The position numbers were made by a program, and so were the translations under genes. Shown piece by piece: positions 1-6,999 of a DNA stretch of 50,784 bases (positions are counted from its first letter, which is position 1; every line of letters begins with the position of its first letter). Below the pieces are notes generated by a model, which saw only the letters and a program-made list of their open reading frames with translations, was not told the DNA's origin and did not search any database. The DNA comes from Fibrobacter sp. (GTDB taxonomy: Bacteria; Fibrobacterota; Fibrobacteria; Fibrobacterales; Fibrobacteraceae), in contig NZ_JAFWOM010000062.1 of NCBI RefSeq assembly GCF_017545445.1, forward strand, positions 1-50,784, written 5' to 3'.

Positions 1-130
1 CTACTTCCTACTTCCTACTGCCTACTGCCTACTGCCTACTTCCTACTTCCTACTGCCTACTTCCTACTGCCTACTGCCTACTGCCTACTAACCACTAACC
101 ACTAATCACTAATCACTAACCACTAACCAC
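1..130. repeat. Heptad tandem repeat array
   Basis: Two blocks of 7-bp units run in register: about 12 copies of CTACTTC/CTACTGC, then about 7 copies of AACCACT/AATCACT. The array abuts the 3' end of mltG; a small hairpin (GCGGC-ttc-GCCGC, 132-144) links it to the stop codon. Related heptads occur at four other intergenic places in this window. In kind they resemble the short tandemly repeated repetitive sequences of cyanobacteria. The array begins at the window edge and may extend further. Confidence 0.9.
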
Positions 131-143
131 TGCGGCTTCGCCG

Positions 144-1157
144 CTACTTCTTTTCACCGCGGTTCTTGGCGGCGATGTCTTTGTATTTGTTGTGGTCGGC
201 AAGCGTGCTGCTGAAGAAATGCGTGTGCGAGCCGTCATCTTTTGCAACAAAGTAAAGTGCTTCGGTCTTTTCGGGGAAGAGCGTGGCTTCTATGGCCTTG
301 CGTCCCGGATTGGATATCGGTCCTGGCATGAGTCCCGGGAACCTGCGGGTGTTGTATGGGTTTCCGCTGTTCAACTGGCTCTTGTAGATCGGCCCGGTCA
401 AGTTTTTGAAGATGAACCGCACTGTCGGGTCCGCCCCCAGTGGCATGCCGAGACGGAGACGGTTGTGGAACACTCCGGCAATGAGCGGTCGCTCTTCGGG
501 AATGCCTGTTTCTTCTTCGACGACGCTTGCGAGCGTCAACACGCGGTGCCAGTTGCCTAGTTCTTCCCACATGGAGCCTTTGCGGTTTTTCATTTCGTCG
601 CGTACTTTAAAGTTTGCGGCGACCATCTGTCGCAGTATGGACTCTTCGTCGGAGTTGATGGCGAACGGGTACGTGTCCGGCAGCAGGTAGCCTTCGAGCG
701 AATTTCCTTCGATGCCAAGGTTGTGGGCGAACTGCGGGTCTTGGACTAAACTGTTCCAGCGGGCTGTGTCGAGGTTCGGGAAACTTTTCTGGATGTAGGC
801 GGGGATTTCCCAAGAGGCCCGACCTTCGGGGATGGTCACCTTGCGGACGGCGCTCTTACCGCTTTCGAATATGGCGATGATTTTGTCGAGCGTCTGGTGG
901 GCGGGGACTTCGTACCACCCGGCTTTGAGGGCTGGTTTGTGTTTTTTACACCATAAAGTGAACGCAAGTTCGTCCGTCCAGACTCCGTTCTCCTGTAAGA
1001 TTTGTAAAACTTTTGTAGGAGAACTTCCTTTCGGAATCTCCAAAACTACAGTTTTTTCGTTATGTGAAACTTCGCTCAACCGTTGATTTACGTGGATGTA
1101 CGCGAAAACGGCGAGTATGACGATAATAATGGCGGTAATTGAAAAAATCTTCTTCAT
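144..1157 (-). CDS. mltG: Endolytic murein transglycosylase MltG (YceG-like)
   Basis: MltG cleaves nascent glycan strands in the inner membrane and is thought to act as a terminase of peptidoglycan polymerisation. The protein starts with Met-Lys-Lys-Ile and one N-terminal membrane helix (about residues 3-22), then an extracytoplasmic LysM-like segment, then the YceG catalytic region. That region contains ASVVEEETG (catalytic Glu), FHNRLRLGMPL and DPTVRF, followed by NPYNTRRFPGLMPGPISNPG. An in-frame Met lies 21 codons upstream, but the ATG at 1157 gives the normal helix-first start and 337 residues, close to the 340 of E. coli. The reverse strand continues into a repeat array, not a gene. The gene is transcribed divergently from the next one. 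Function is confident from conserved motifs. Confidence 0.95.
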   Translation of the reverse strand: MKKIFSITAIIIVILAVFAYIHVNQRLSEVSHNEKTVVLEIPKGSSPTKVLQILQENGVWTDELAFTLWCKKHKPALKAGWYEVPAHQTLDKIIAIFESGKSAVRKVTIPEGRASWEIPAYIQKSFPNLDTARWNSLVQDPQFAHNLGIEGNSLEGYLLPDTYPFAINSDEESILRQMVAANFKVRDEMKNRKGSMWEELGNWHRVLTLASVVEEETGIPEERPLIAGVFHNRLRLGMPLGADPTVRFIFKNLTGPIYKSQLNSGNPYNTRRFPGLMPGPISNPGRKAIEATLFPEKTEALYFVAKDDGSHTHFFSSTLADHNKYKDIAAKNRGEKK

Positions 1158-1253
1158 TGCGTAAAAATTTAAAAGAAAATGCAACGGATTGGCAAAATAA
1201 AAAGTATATTCGTATAGCATTGTTGAATATTTCCCTTCTTTTGAGGATTCGCT

Positions 1254-1697
1254 ATGAATATGATGAAAAAAGTTATGTTTGTCGCCTTCGCTTTATTGGT
1301 TGCTTCTTCCTTTGCCGCCAAGAAGGTCAAATCCAAGCTGGGCGATGTGGAACTCACCAAGGAAAAGGATGGTGGTTCTGTAGTCTGCACGGCTAGCTTT
1401 AACGACGAAATGACCGTCTTGAAGGAAGGCGATACCGAAGTTCTCGTGAAGGGCGCTTGCGGTCAGGGCTGGGTTCCGAAGGCTAAGGTCGAATACGTTG
1501 CCCAGAAGGCTGGCGACAAGTCGATGAAGTTGGAAGACGTGGACATCGTGGGCTGGCTCGATAACCCGAGTGCCGTGTTCGTGTTGGAAAACGACAACAT
1601 CGACTTCGAAGGCGTGAACATCGACCGTGACTTCAGAGAATATCTGCAGCACACGATGGACCGTGAAACGATTGAAATGCACAACGGCGAAAACTAG
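1254..1697 (+). CDS. Small exported protein of unknown function
   Basis: I do not recognise a named family. The 147-residue product starts with a clear signal peptide (MNMMKKVMFVAFALLVASSFA, cleavage probably near Ala-Ala-Lys at residues 21-23). The mature part of about 125 residues is acidic and has two cysteines; the stretch around SVVCTASFNDEMTVLKEGD to GWVPKAKVEYV has the alternating pattern of a small beta-barrel, perhaps SH3-like, but this is only an impression. A GAGG Shine-Dalgarno lies 7 nt before the ATG at 1254, which supports that start over the internal Met residues. A terminator follows directly, so this is a single-gene transcript. Codon use is rich in C-ending codons, which may mean high expression. 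Confidence 0.75.
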   Translation: MNMMKKVMFVAFALLVASSFAAKKVKSKLGDVELTKEKDGGSVVCTASFNDEMTVLKEGDTEVLVKGACGQGWVPKAKVEYVAQKAGDKSMKLEDVDIVGWLDNPSAVFVLENDNIDFEGVNIDRDFREYLQHTMDRETIEMHNGEN

Positions 1698-1703
1698 CTG
1701 TTG

Positions 1704-1750
1704 AACATTCATGAATGTTTGACCTGCGGCTTAATGGCCGCGGGTTTTTT
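1704..1750 (+). terminator. Palindrome plus rho-independent terminator
   Basis: The 16-bp perfect palindrome AACATTCATGAATGTT (1704-1719) lies just after the stop codon. It is followed by a terminator with stem CCTGCGGC (1723-1730), a 6-nt loop, stem GCCGCGGG (1737-1744) and a T run (1745-1750), then a second T run at 1754-1759. The palindrome is too AT-rich to be a terminator by itself and could be an mRNA-end structure or a binding site. Confidence 0.85.
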
Positions 1751-1875
1751 GGGTTTTTTGATGCTAGGGCAGAAGCCGCGACGCTCGACCTCCGCCTTTG
1801 TATTTCGTGCAATCCCCTCAGCTCGGCTATGCGAAAATAAATTTTCATGCATCACTCGCCTTGCGGGGATTTGTC

Positions 1876-1938
1876 CTACTGTTTACTAACCACTAACCAC
1901 CAACCACTAACCACTTCCTACTTCTAACTTCCTACTAA
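1876..1938. repeat. Heptad repeat cluster
   Basis: The same 7-bp families as at the window start (ACTAACC, CTACTTC), in the same orientation, with imperfect copies. They fill the last 60 bp before the DMT permease, almost up to its ATG. The remaining spacer, 1751-1875, shows no gene; a possible 62-codon frame from 1701 has no family features. Confidence 0.85.
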
Positions 1939-1944
1939 TAAATT

Positions 1945-2781
1945 ATGCTCTTTCTTCTTCTTACCATCGGTCCTGCTTTCTTGTTCGCTTGCGGAAACAT
2001 TTTGGAAAAGTCAGGAGTTTCGACGGTTGGCAAACGTACGGGTGGAACTTCGAGACCTTGGGCGTTTTTCAAGGGCGTTATTACAAACAAATTTTGGTGG
2101 ATGGGCATTGGCTGCTCTGGGCTTGCGACGCTTGGCTATTACATTGCGATGGCTCAGTACGATTTGAGCCAAGTGCAACCGATGATGGTTTTAAACCCAG
2201 TGCTGACGGCGTTGATGGGCTTTTGCATTTTGAAGGAAGTCTTGACGAAACGCATTGTGGTGGCGATTTGCTTTGTGGTGGCGGGGCTTTTGTATTCCGT
2301 CGAGAATTTGGGTGAATCGACGGCGATACAGAACATCGGGACGCTTTGGGCGTATGCGGGAATTCTTTGCTTTGCGACGTTGATTGCTCATATTTGGGTA
2401 AAGGACCGCGAAATGGTCGATTCGCTGATCATGGGCGTGGGGTTTGGGCTTTCGGCGGCGTTTTACAAGAGCTTGGCGATGGATTTTGATTTGGACCATA
2501 TCGAAATTTCGTCGGTGGCGAACTTGCTTTTGGATTTAAGGGCGCTCGGTTATATCGTGACGTACGGAATAGCGTTCCTTTATTCGCAAATTTCGTTCTC
2601 GCGTGGGCGTGCGCTGTTTATTATTCCTTTCAGTGCGGCTGTAGGAGCCGCTGTGCCGACTTTGGCGGGGGCGCTTGTGTTCTCGGAAGCTTTCCCGATA
2701 GGCAAAGTGATTTCTGTTTCACTTGTTCTAATCGGCGCCTGCTTGTTCATTGTCCGCAGGCCGAGAAGGAAAGTTAGTTAA
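1945..2781 (+). CDS. DMT superfamily (EamA-like) permease
   Basis: A 278-residue integral membrane protein with about ten hydrophobic helices and the two-fold internal repeat layout of EamA/DMT transporters. The first half contains MAQYDLSQVQPMMVLNPVL, with a conserved proline-containing helix end and GFCILKEVLTKR; the second half repeats this as FSRGRALFIIPFSAAVGAAVP and LVFSEAFPIGK. The substrate cannot be told; family members export amino acids, nucleotides or sugars or flip lipid-linked sugars. Gln/Pro-rich helix ends resemble transporters of the undecaprenyl-phosphate-aminoarabinose (ArnE/F) type only loosely. No clear Shine-Dalgarno precedes the ATG at 1945, which lies in AT-rich sequence right after a heptad array. 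It appears monocistronic and is flanked on both sides by repeat-rich spacers. Confidence 0.85.
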   Translation: MLFLLLTIGPAFLFACGNILEKSGVSTVGKRTGGTSRPWAFFKGVITNKFWWMGIGCSGLATLGYYIAMAQYDLSQVQPMMVLNPVLTALMGFCILKEVLTKRIVVAICFVVAGLLYSVENLGESTAIQNIGTLWAYAGILCFATLIAHIWVKDREMVDSLIMGVGFGLSAAFYKSLAMDFDLDHIEISSVANLLLDLRALGYIVTYGIAFLYSQISFSRGRALFIIPFSAAVGAAVPTLAGALVFSEAFPIGKVISVSLVLIGACLFIVRRPRRKVS

Positions 2782-2970
2782 TAGTCGTTGGTCATTGGTC
2801 AATGGTCATTAGCTTTGGGCTATGGGGTCGCTTCGCTTTGGGCTATAGCTCATACCTGAAAGGTCGCCCTTGGGCGACCGTGTCCATTTCTCTCGTCTCT
2901 AGCCTCTAGTTTCTAGCCTCTGGCCTCTACTCTTTCGTCTCTCGTCTTTCGTCTCTCGTCTTTCGTCTAA
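2782..2970. repeat. Mosaic of heptads and a phrase-hairpin element
   Basis: Three parts follow each other. First, TTGGTCA-type heptads (2785-2811). Second, two copies of TTTGGGCTAT around GGGTCGC-ttc-GC, then a perfect hairpin GGTCGCCC-tt-GGGCGACC (2862-2879). Third, heptads of the TCTAGCC and TCTCGTC/TTTCGTC types (2888-2968). No coding potential was seen. The hairpin has no T run, so it is a poor terminator. Confidence 0.8.
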
Positions 2971-2982
2971 TATCACACTGCT

Positions 2983-3015
2983 TGTAACTTTTTCGCTTTG
3001 TATTTTTCTAATTTT
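2983..3015 (+). promoter_or_regulatory. Putative promoter of the ugd-algD-GT4 operon
   Basis: TTGTAA (2983-2988) followed, after about 20 nt, by TAATTTT (3009-3015), whose end lies 7 nt before the ugd ATG. This fits a TTG / TAnnTTT arrangement like that of Bacteroidetes promoters. If the box is used, the transcript would begin at or very near the ATG. No Shine-Dalgarno is present, consistent with that reading. Confidence 0.4.
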
Positions 3016-3022
3016 ACATATT

Positions 3023-4393
3023 ATGAATTACAATACTAGGATTCTTTGCATTGGCGCGGGTTATGTCGGCGGCCCCACTATGACTGTTATCGCCGACAAG
3101 TGCCCTGATGTAAAAGTGACTGTTGTGGATATTAACCAAGCTCGCATTGACGCTTGGAATAGCGACAATCTCCCGATTTTTGAACCTGGCTTGGACGATG
3201 TTGTAAAGCGTGCTCGTGGTCGCAACTTGTTCTTCAGTACGGACATTCCGTCTGCGATTAAGGAAGCCGATATTATTTTTGTCTCTGTCAATACTCCGAC
3301 GAAAACTTTTGGACATGGTGCGGGCAAGGCCTCTGACTTGCAGTATTGGGAAAAGACTGCTCGTAATATTCTGGAAATTGCGGACGAAGGAAAAATCATC
3401 GTCGAAAAATCAACGCTCCCGGTGCGCACGGCTGCGGCTATGGAACGTATCTTGAATTCGAACGACAAGGGTTTGCATTTCGAAGTTCTTTCGAACCCTG
3501 AGTTTTTGGCGGAAGGTACGGCAATTAACGACTTGTTTGAACCGGACCGCGTTTTGATTGGTAGCCACCAGACGGAATCTGGTCTTGCGGCTTGCCAGAA
3601 GCTTGTCGATGTCTATGCGCACTGGGTGCCGCGCGATCGCATCTTGACAACGAACCTTTGGAGTTCCGAATTGACGAAACTCACTGCGAATGCGTTCCTC
3701 GCGCAGCGTATTAGTTCCATCAACTCGATCAGTGCTCTTTGCGAACGCACGGGTGCCGATGTCGATGAAGTTGCTTATGTGATGGGCAAGGACAAGCGAA
3801 TTGGCCCGAAGTTCTTGAAGGCTTCCATCGGTTTCGGCGGCAGTTGCTTCAAGAAAGATATTTTGAATCTTGTTTATTTGTGCGGATACTATGGACTGCC
3901 TGAAGTGGCGGCTTACTGGGAAAGTGTCGTGAAGATTAACGAATGGCAGACACACCGCGTTGTCGATCGCATGCTTGAGACGATGTTCAATACGATTGCC
4001 GGCAAAAAGATTGCAGTGTTCGGTTTTGCGTTCAAGGCGAATACGGGCGATACCCGCGAAAGTCCTGCGAATTTGGTCGTGCGTGACTTGCTGGCTGAAC
4101 ATGCATTGCCGGTCGTCACGGATCCGAAGGCAATTCCCGATGCCAAGCGCGACTTGAAGGATGTGCTTGAGCAGGTCCAGTTTGAAGAAGACCCGTACAA
4201 GGCAGTAGAAGGGGCTCATGCGGTTGTCGTTTGCACGGAATGGAAATGCTTTGCTGAACTCGACTGGAATCGTATTTACGCTTCGATGGTAAAGCCTGCG
4301 TTTGTCTTTGACGGGCGCAATATTTTGGATGCAGAGTCACTTCGTAAGATTGGGTTTGAAGTGACTAGTATCGGCAAGGGCAAGGCCGAATAA
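3023..4393 (+). CDS. ugd: UDP-glucose 6-dehydrogenase (animal-like type)
   Basis: Oxidises UDP-glucose to UDP-glucuronate with two NAD+, supplying a uronic acid precursor. The N-terminal Rossmann motif is GAGYVGGPT (about residues 12-20), and the catalytic Cys is Cys275 in [11 protein letters not shown], matching Cys276 of the human enzyme. [15 protein letters not shown] marks the C-terminal UDP-binding domain. Length (456) and the GGPT and [10 protein letters not shown] signatures are those of the animal-type branch, distinct from the shorter bacterial Ugd. It heads an operon with the algD-like gene 20 nt downstream (GAAAGAGAG Shine-Dalgarno between them) and a glycosyltransferase. It lies outside the AlgD branch, so the two dehydrogenases make different products. 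Confidence 0.95.
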   Translation: MNYNTRILCIGAGYVGGPTMTVIADKCPDVKVTVVDINQARIDAWNSDNLPIFEPGLDDVVKRARGRNLFFSTDIPSAIKEADIIFVSVNTPTKTFGHGAGKASDLQYWEKTARNILEIADEGKIIVEKSTLPVRTAAAMERILNSNDKGLHFEVLSNPEFLAEGTAINDLFEPDRVLIGSHQTESGLAACQKLVDVYAHWVPRDRILTTNLWSSELTKLTANAFLAQRISSINSISALCERTGADVDEVAYVMGKDKRIGPKFLKASIGFGGSCFKKDILNLVYLCGYYGLPEVAAYWESVVKINEWQTHRVVDRMLETMFNTIAGKKIAVFGFAFKANTGDTRESPANLVVRDLLAEHALPVVTDPKAIPDAKRDLKDVLEQVQFEEDPYKAVEGAHAVVVCTEWKCFAELDWNRIYASMVKPAFVFDGRNILDAESLRKIGFEVTSIGKGKAE

Positions 4394-4413
4394 ATTTTTG
4401 AAAGAGAGTTGTT

Positions 4414-5727
4414 ATGGCTTCTATTAGCGTTTTTGGGTTGGGATATGTAGGGTGTGTCGGAATTGCATGTCTGGCGAAATTGGGTCATCGCGTTGTCGGA
4501 TATGATGTTGATATAAATAAGGTAAATCGAATTGCCGCCGGACTCCCGACGATTGTCGAACGTGATGTAGATGAGGTAATGCAAGATGGCTTTAAAGCAG
4601 GACTTATAACGGCGACGTCTTCGGCGATGGAGGCTGTTTCCAAGACGGATGTTTCGTTCTTATGTGTCGGCACGCCGAACGCCCCGGATGGACGCTTGGA
4701 TACAACGTATTTGATGTCTGCAATCAAGTCCATTGGGGAGGCTATCCGCTCCAAATCGACTTTCCATATCGTCGTTATCCGCAGCACGGTTCCGCCGGGA
4801 ACAAATGCTGCTGCGACGGCATTGATTGAGAAAATTTCGGGCAAGCGTGAAGGTATTAATTTTGCTGTGGCGTCGAATCCTGAATTTCTCCGTGAAGGCA
4901 TGGCTGTAGCCGATTACCTGAACCCGCCGTTGACCGTGATTGGCTGTGAAAGCAAGCGTGCTCTTGGTAGTCTTAGAAAGATTTATGAACCGCTCGGTAG
5001 CGAAGTTGTCGAAGTTGAACCGAAGGTGGCGGAAATCATCAAGTTTGTCAACAATTCGTATCATGCTTTGAAGGTGACGTTCGGGAACGAAATCGGAGCC
5101 ATTTGCAAAAAACTCGATATCGATAGCCACAGCGTCATGGATTTGTTCTGCAAGGATACTCAACTTAACATTTCCCCGTATTATTTCAAACCGGGATTTG
5201 CTTATGGTGGCTCTTGCTTGCCGAAGGATTTGCGAGGACTTAACTTCTTGGCCGAATCGAATCAGGTGGATGTTCCTGTTCTTTCTTCCATTGAATCAAG
5301 CAATGACGAGCATATCCAGCGTGTATTGGAACGCGTGCAAGAAATCGGCGTGCGCTCTGTCGGTATTGTCGGTCTTACATTCAAGGCTGGCACAGACGAT
5401 TTGCGAAACTCGGCTGCAATTCGCTTGGCTGAAGGTGTTTTGGGAAAAGGCTGCTCTCTCAGCATTTATGACCGTTATTTGAATATCGCCCGTGAAAAGG
5501 AAACGAATCTCCGCGAACTTAACAAGCGCATCCCGCATTTGCTTCCGCTTCTTGTAAAAGAAGTCGAAGAAGTTGTAGAAAATAATTCGCTTGTCATCAT
5601 TACTGTCCGAAATCCCGAAATTCCAGAACTTATCCGCAGGTATCCTGAAATTCATTTTTTGGACTTGGTCCGCATGAAGGATACTTCTGTAGAAACTCTC
5701 TCGAATTATGAAGGATTTTGTTGGTAA
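4414..5727 (+). CDS. algD: GDP-mannose 6-dehydrogenase (AlgD-like)
   Basis: Expected to oxidise GDP-mannose to GDP-mannuronate, the precursor of mannuronic acid in alginate-type polymers. The family resemblance to Pseudomonas AlgD is strong along the whole length: FGLGYVG at the start, SDVSFLCVGTP-like text, VIRSTVPPGT, SNPEFLREG, FVNNSYHALKVTFGNEIG, PGFAYGGSCLPKDLR with catalytic Cys268 (the same number as in P. aeruginosa), LTFKAGTDDLRNS and the C-terminal GFCW (AlgD ends GICW). Length is 437 versus 436. Other alginate genes (alg8, alg44, algE and so on) are absent here, so the product need not be alginate; a mannuronate-containing capsule is the cautious reading. GDP-mannose specificity is inferred from family, not tested. 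Confidence 0.9.
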   Translation: MASISVFGLGYVGCVGIACLAKLGHRVVGYDVDINKVNRIAAGLPTIVERDVDEVMQDGFKAGLITATSSAMEAVSKTDVSFLCVGTPNAPDGRLDTTYLMSAIKSIGEAIRSKSTFHIVVIRSTVPPGTNAAATALIEKISGKREGINFAVASNPEFLREGMAVADYLNPPLTVIGCESKRALGSLRKIYEPLGSEVVEVEPKVAEIIKFVNNSYHALKVTFGNEIGAICKKLDIDSHSVMDLFCKDTQLNISPYYFKPGFAYGGSCLPKDLRGLNFLAESNQVDVPVLSSIESSNDEHIQRVLERVQEIGVRSVGIVGLTFKAGTDDLRNSAAIRLAEGVLGKGCSLSIYDRYLNIAREKETNLRELNKRIPHLLPLLVKEVEEVVENNSLVIITVRNPEIPELIRRYPEIHFLDLVRMKDTSVETLSNYEGFCW

Positions 5728-5733
5728 TTTTTT

Positions 5734-6945
5734 ATGAGCCAGTCTTTAAAGGAACTTTCAGACAAAAAAGTCTGCATAGTTGTTGAAAATCTTCCGGTAC
5801 CGTTTGACCGTCGAGTGTGGCAAGAAGCAACCTCGCTTCACGAAGCTGGTGCCGAGGTAACGGTTATTTGTCCTAAAACAAAGAAATATCCTTTGGAATA
5901 CGAGGAACTGGAAGGTATTCGAATTTATCGTCATCCGTTGCCCGAAGCGAAGGGGACGATTGATTATTTCAAGGAATATTTCTGTGCACTTTTCCACGAA
6001 TTTCGTTTATTGTTGAAGGTGTTCAGGACGCAGGGCGTGCAGGATGTTATTCACGCTTGCAATCCGCCAGACTTGATTTTTATAGCAGCGTTTGTGTTCT
6101 TTACGTTCACACGTTGCAAGTTTCTCTTTGACCATCACGATATCAATCCGGAACTTTGGATTGCAAAATTCGGCAAGAAGGGTCTTGGCTACTGTGCGAT
6201 GATCTTGGTGGAACGCCTTACGTATTTCTTTGCAAAACATGCGATTGTGACAAACGAATCGTACAAGGAAATTGCGATGCGCCGTGGTCGCAAACGCGAA
6301 GAGGATATTACTGTAGTGCGTAGCGGTCCAAATCTTTCGAAATTGAAAGTGGGGCCGGCAAAGCCGGAAGTCAAGAAGGGCTTCAAGTATCTGGTGGGGT
6401 ACATTGGTGTGATGGGCAAGCAGGAAGGTATCGATCTTTTGCTGAGTTCTGTTGACTATATCGTGAATGAAAAGAAACGCAAGGACATCCGTTTTTGCAT
6501 TATGGGTGGGGGACCTTCCCTTGACGAACTGCGCGCATTGAATGAAACGATGAACTTGACCGATTTCGTGGAATTTCCCGGTCGCGTGAGTGACGAATTT
6601 TTGGCGGACGTATTGAATACTGCCGATGTGTGCGTAAATCCTGATTTGCCTTCGGAAATGAACGACAAATCAACTATGAACAAAATCATGGAATACATGG
6701 CGTTCGGAAAGCCCATTGTGCAGTTTACCCTCAAGGAAGGAAAATTCTCAGCGCAGGAAGCGTCGCTCTATGCGACGAATACGGACACGAACGATTTTGC
6801 CGATAAGATTTTGTGGTTGCTCGACCATCCAGAAAAGTCCGCTGAAATGGGGGCTTTCGGACGTAAGCGCGTACAGAACGAACTTAGCTGGGATTTCGAA
6901 AAGCCGAAACTGATTTGTGCATACAAGAAAATTTTAGGAATGTAA
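5734..6945 (+). CDS. Glycosyltransferase family 4 (WbuB-like)
   Basis: A 403-residue retaining GT-B glycosyltransferase. The acceptor half begins with CIVVENLPVPFDRRVWQEA, a stretch shared by WbuB/WcaI-type enzymes, then HACNPPDLIF and FDHHDINPEL. The donor half has YIGVMGKQEGID, ADVCVNPDLPSEMNDKST and MNKIMEYMAFGKPIV, which carries the E of the EX7E-like nucleotide-sugar site. Donor and linkage are not predictable; WbuB-type enzymes often use UDP-N-acetyl-aminosugars. It is the third gene of the ugd operon (6-nt gap after algD) and ends at a strong bidirectional terminator. It probably builds the repeat unit of the surface polysaccharide. Confidence 0.9.
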   Translation: MSQSLKELSDKKVCIVVENLPVPFDRRVWQEATSLHEAGAEVTVICPKTKKYPLEYEELEGIRIYRHPLPEAKGTIDYFKEYFCALFHEFRLLLKVFRTQGVQDVIHACNPPDLIFIAAFVFFTFTRCKFLFDHHDINPELWIAKFGKKGLGYCAMILVERLTYFFAKHAIVTNESYKEIAMRRGRKREEDITVVRSGPNLSKLKVGPAKPEVKKGFKYLVGYIGVMGKQEGIDLLLSSVDYIVNEKKRKDIRFCIMGGGPSLDELRALNETMNLTDFVEFPGRVSDEFLADVLNTADVCVNPDLPSEMNDKSTMNKIMEYMAFGKPIVQFTLKEGKFSAQEASLYATNTDTNDFADKILWLLDHPEKSAEMGAFGRKRVQNELSWDFEKPKLICAYKKILGM

Positions 6946-6972
6946 TTCCTATTTTGTTTTGTATGTGAAAAA

Positions 6973-6999
6973 GGGAAGTGCAAATCACTTCTCTTTTTT
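6973..6999. terminator. Bidirectional terminator between convergent genes
   Basis: On + the stem is GGGAAGTG (6973-6980), loop CAAAT, stem CACTTCTC (6986-6993) and TTTTTT (6994-6999); on - the AAAAAGGG side gives a T run as well. The right arm overlaps the stop codon (6985-6987) of the convergent lipoprotein gene. Confidence 0.85.

Noticed and set aside
1..130. CRISPR array
   Set aside because: Units are 7 bp and contiguous with no unique spacers, and no cas genes are near.
1701..1889. Small gene of 62 codons
   Set aside because: It runs across the palindrome and terminator of the preceding gene and into repeat-rich sequence, with no Shine-Dalgarno.
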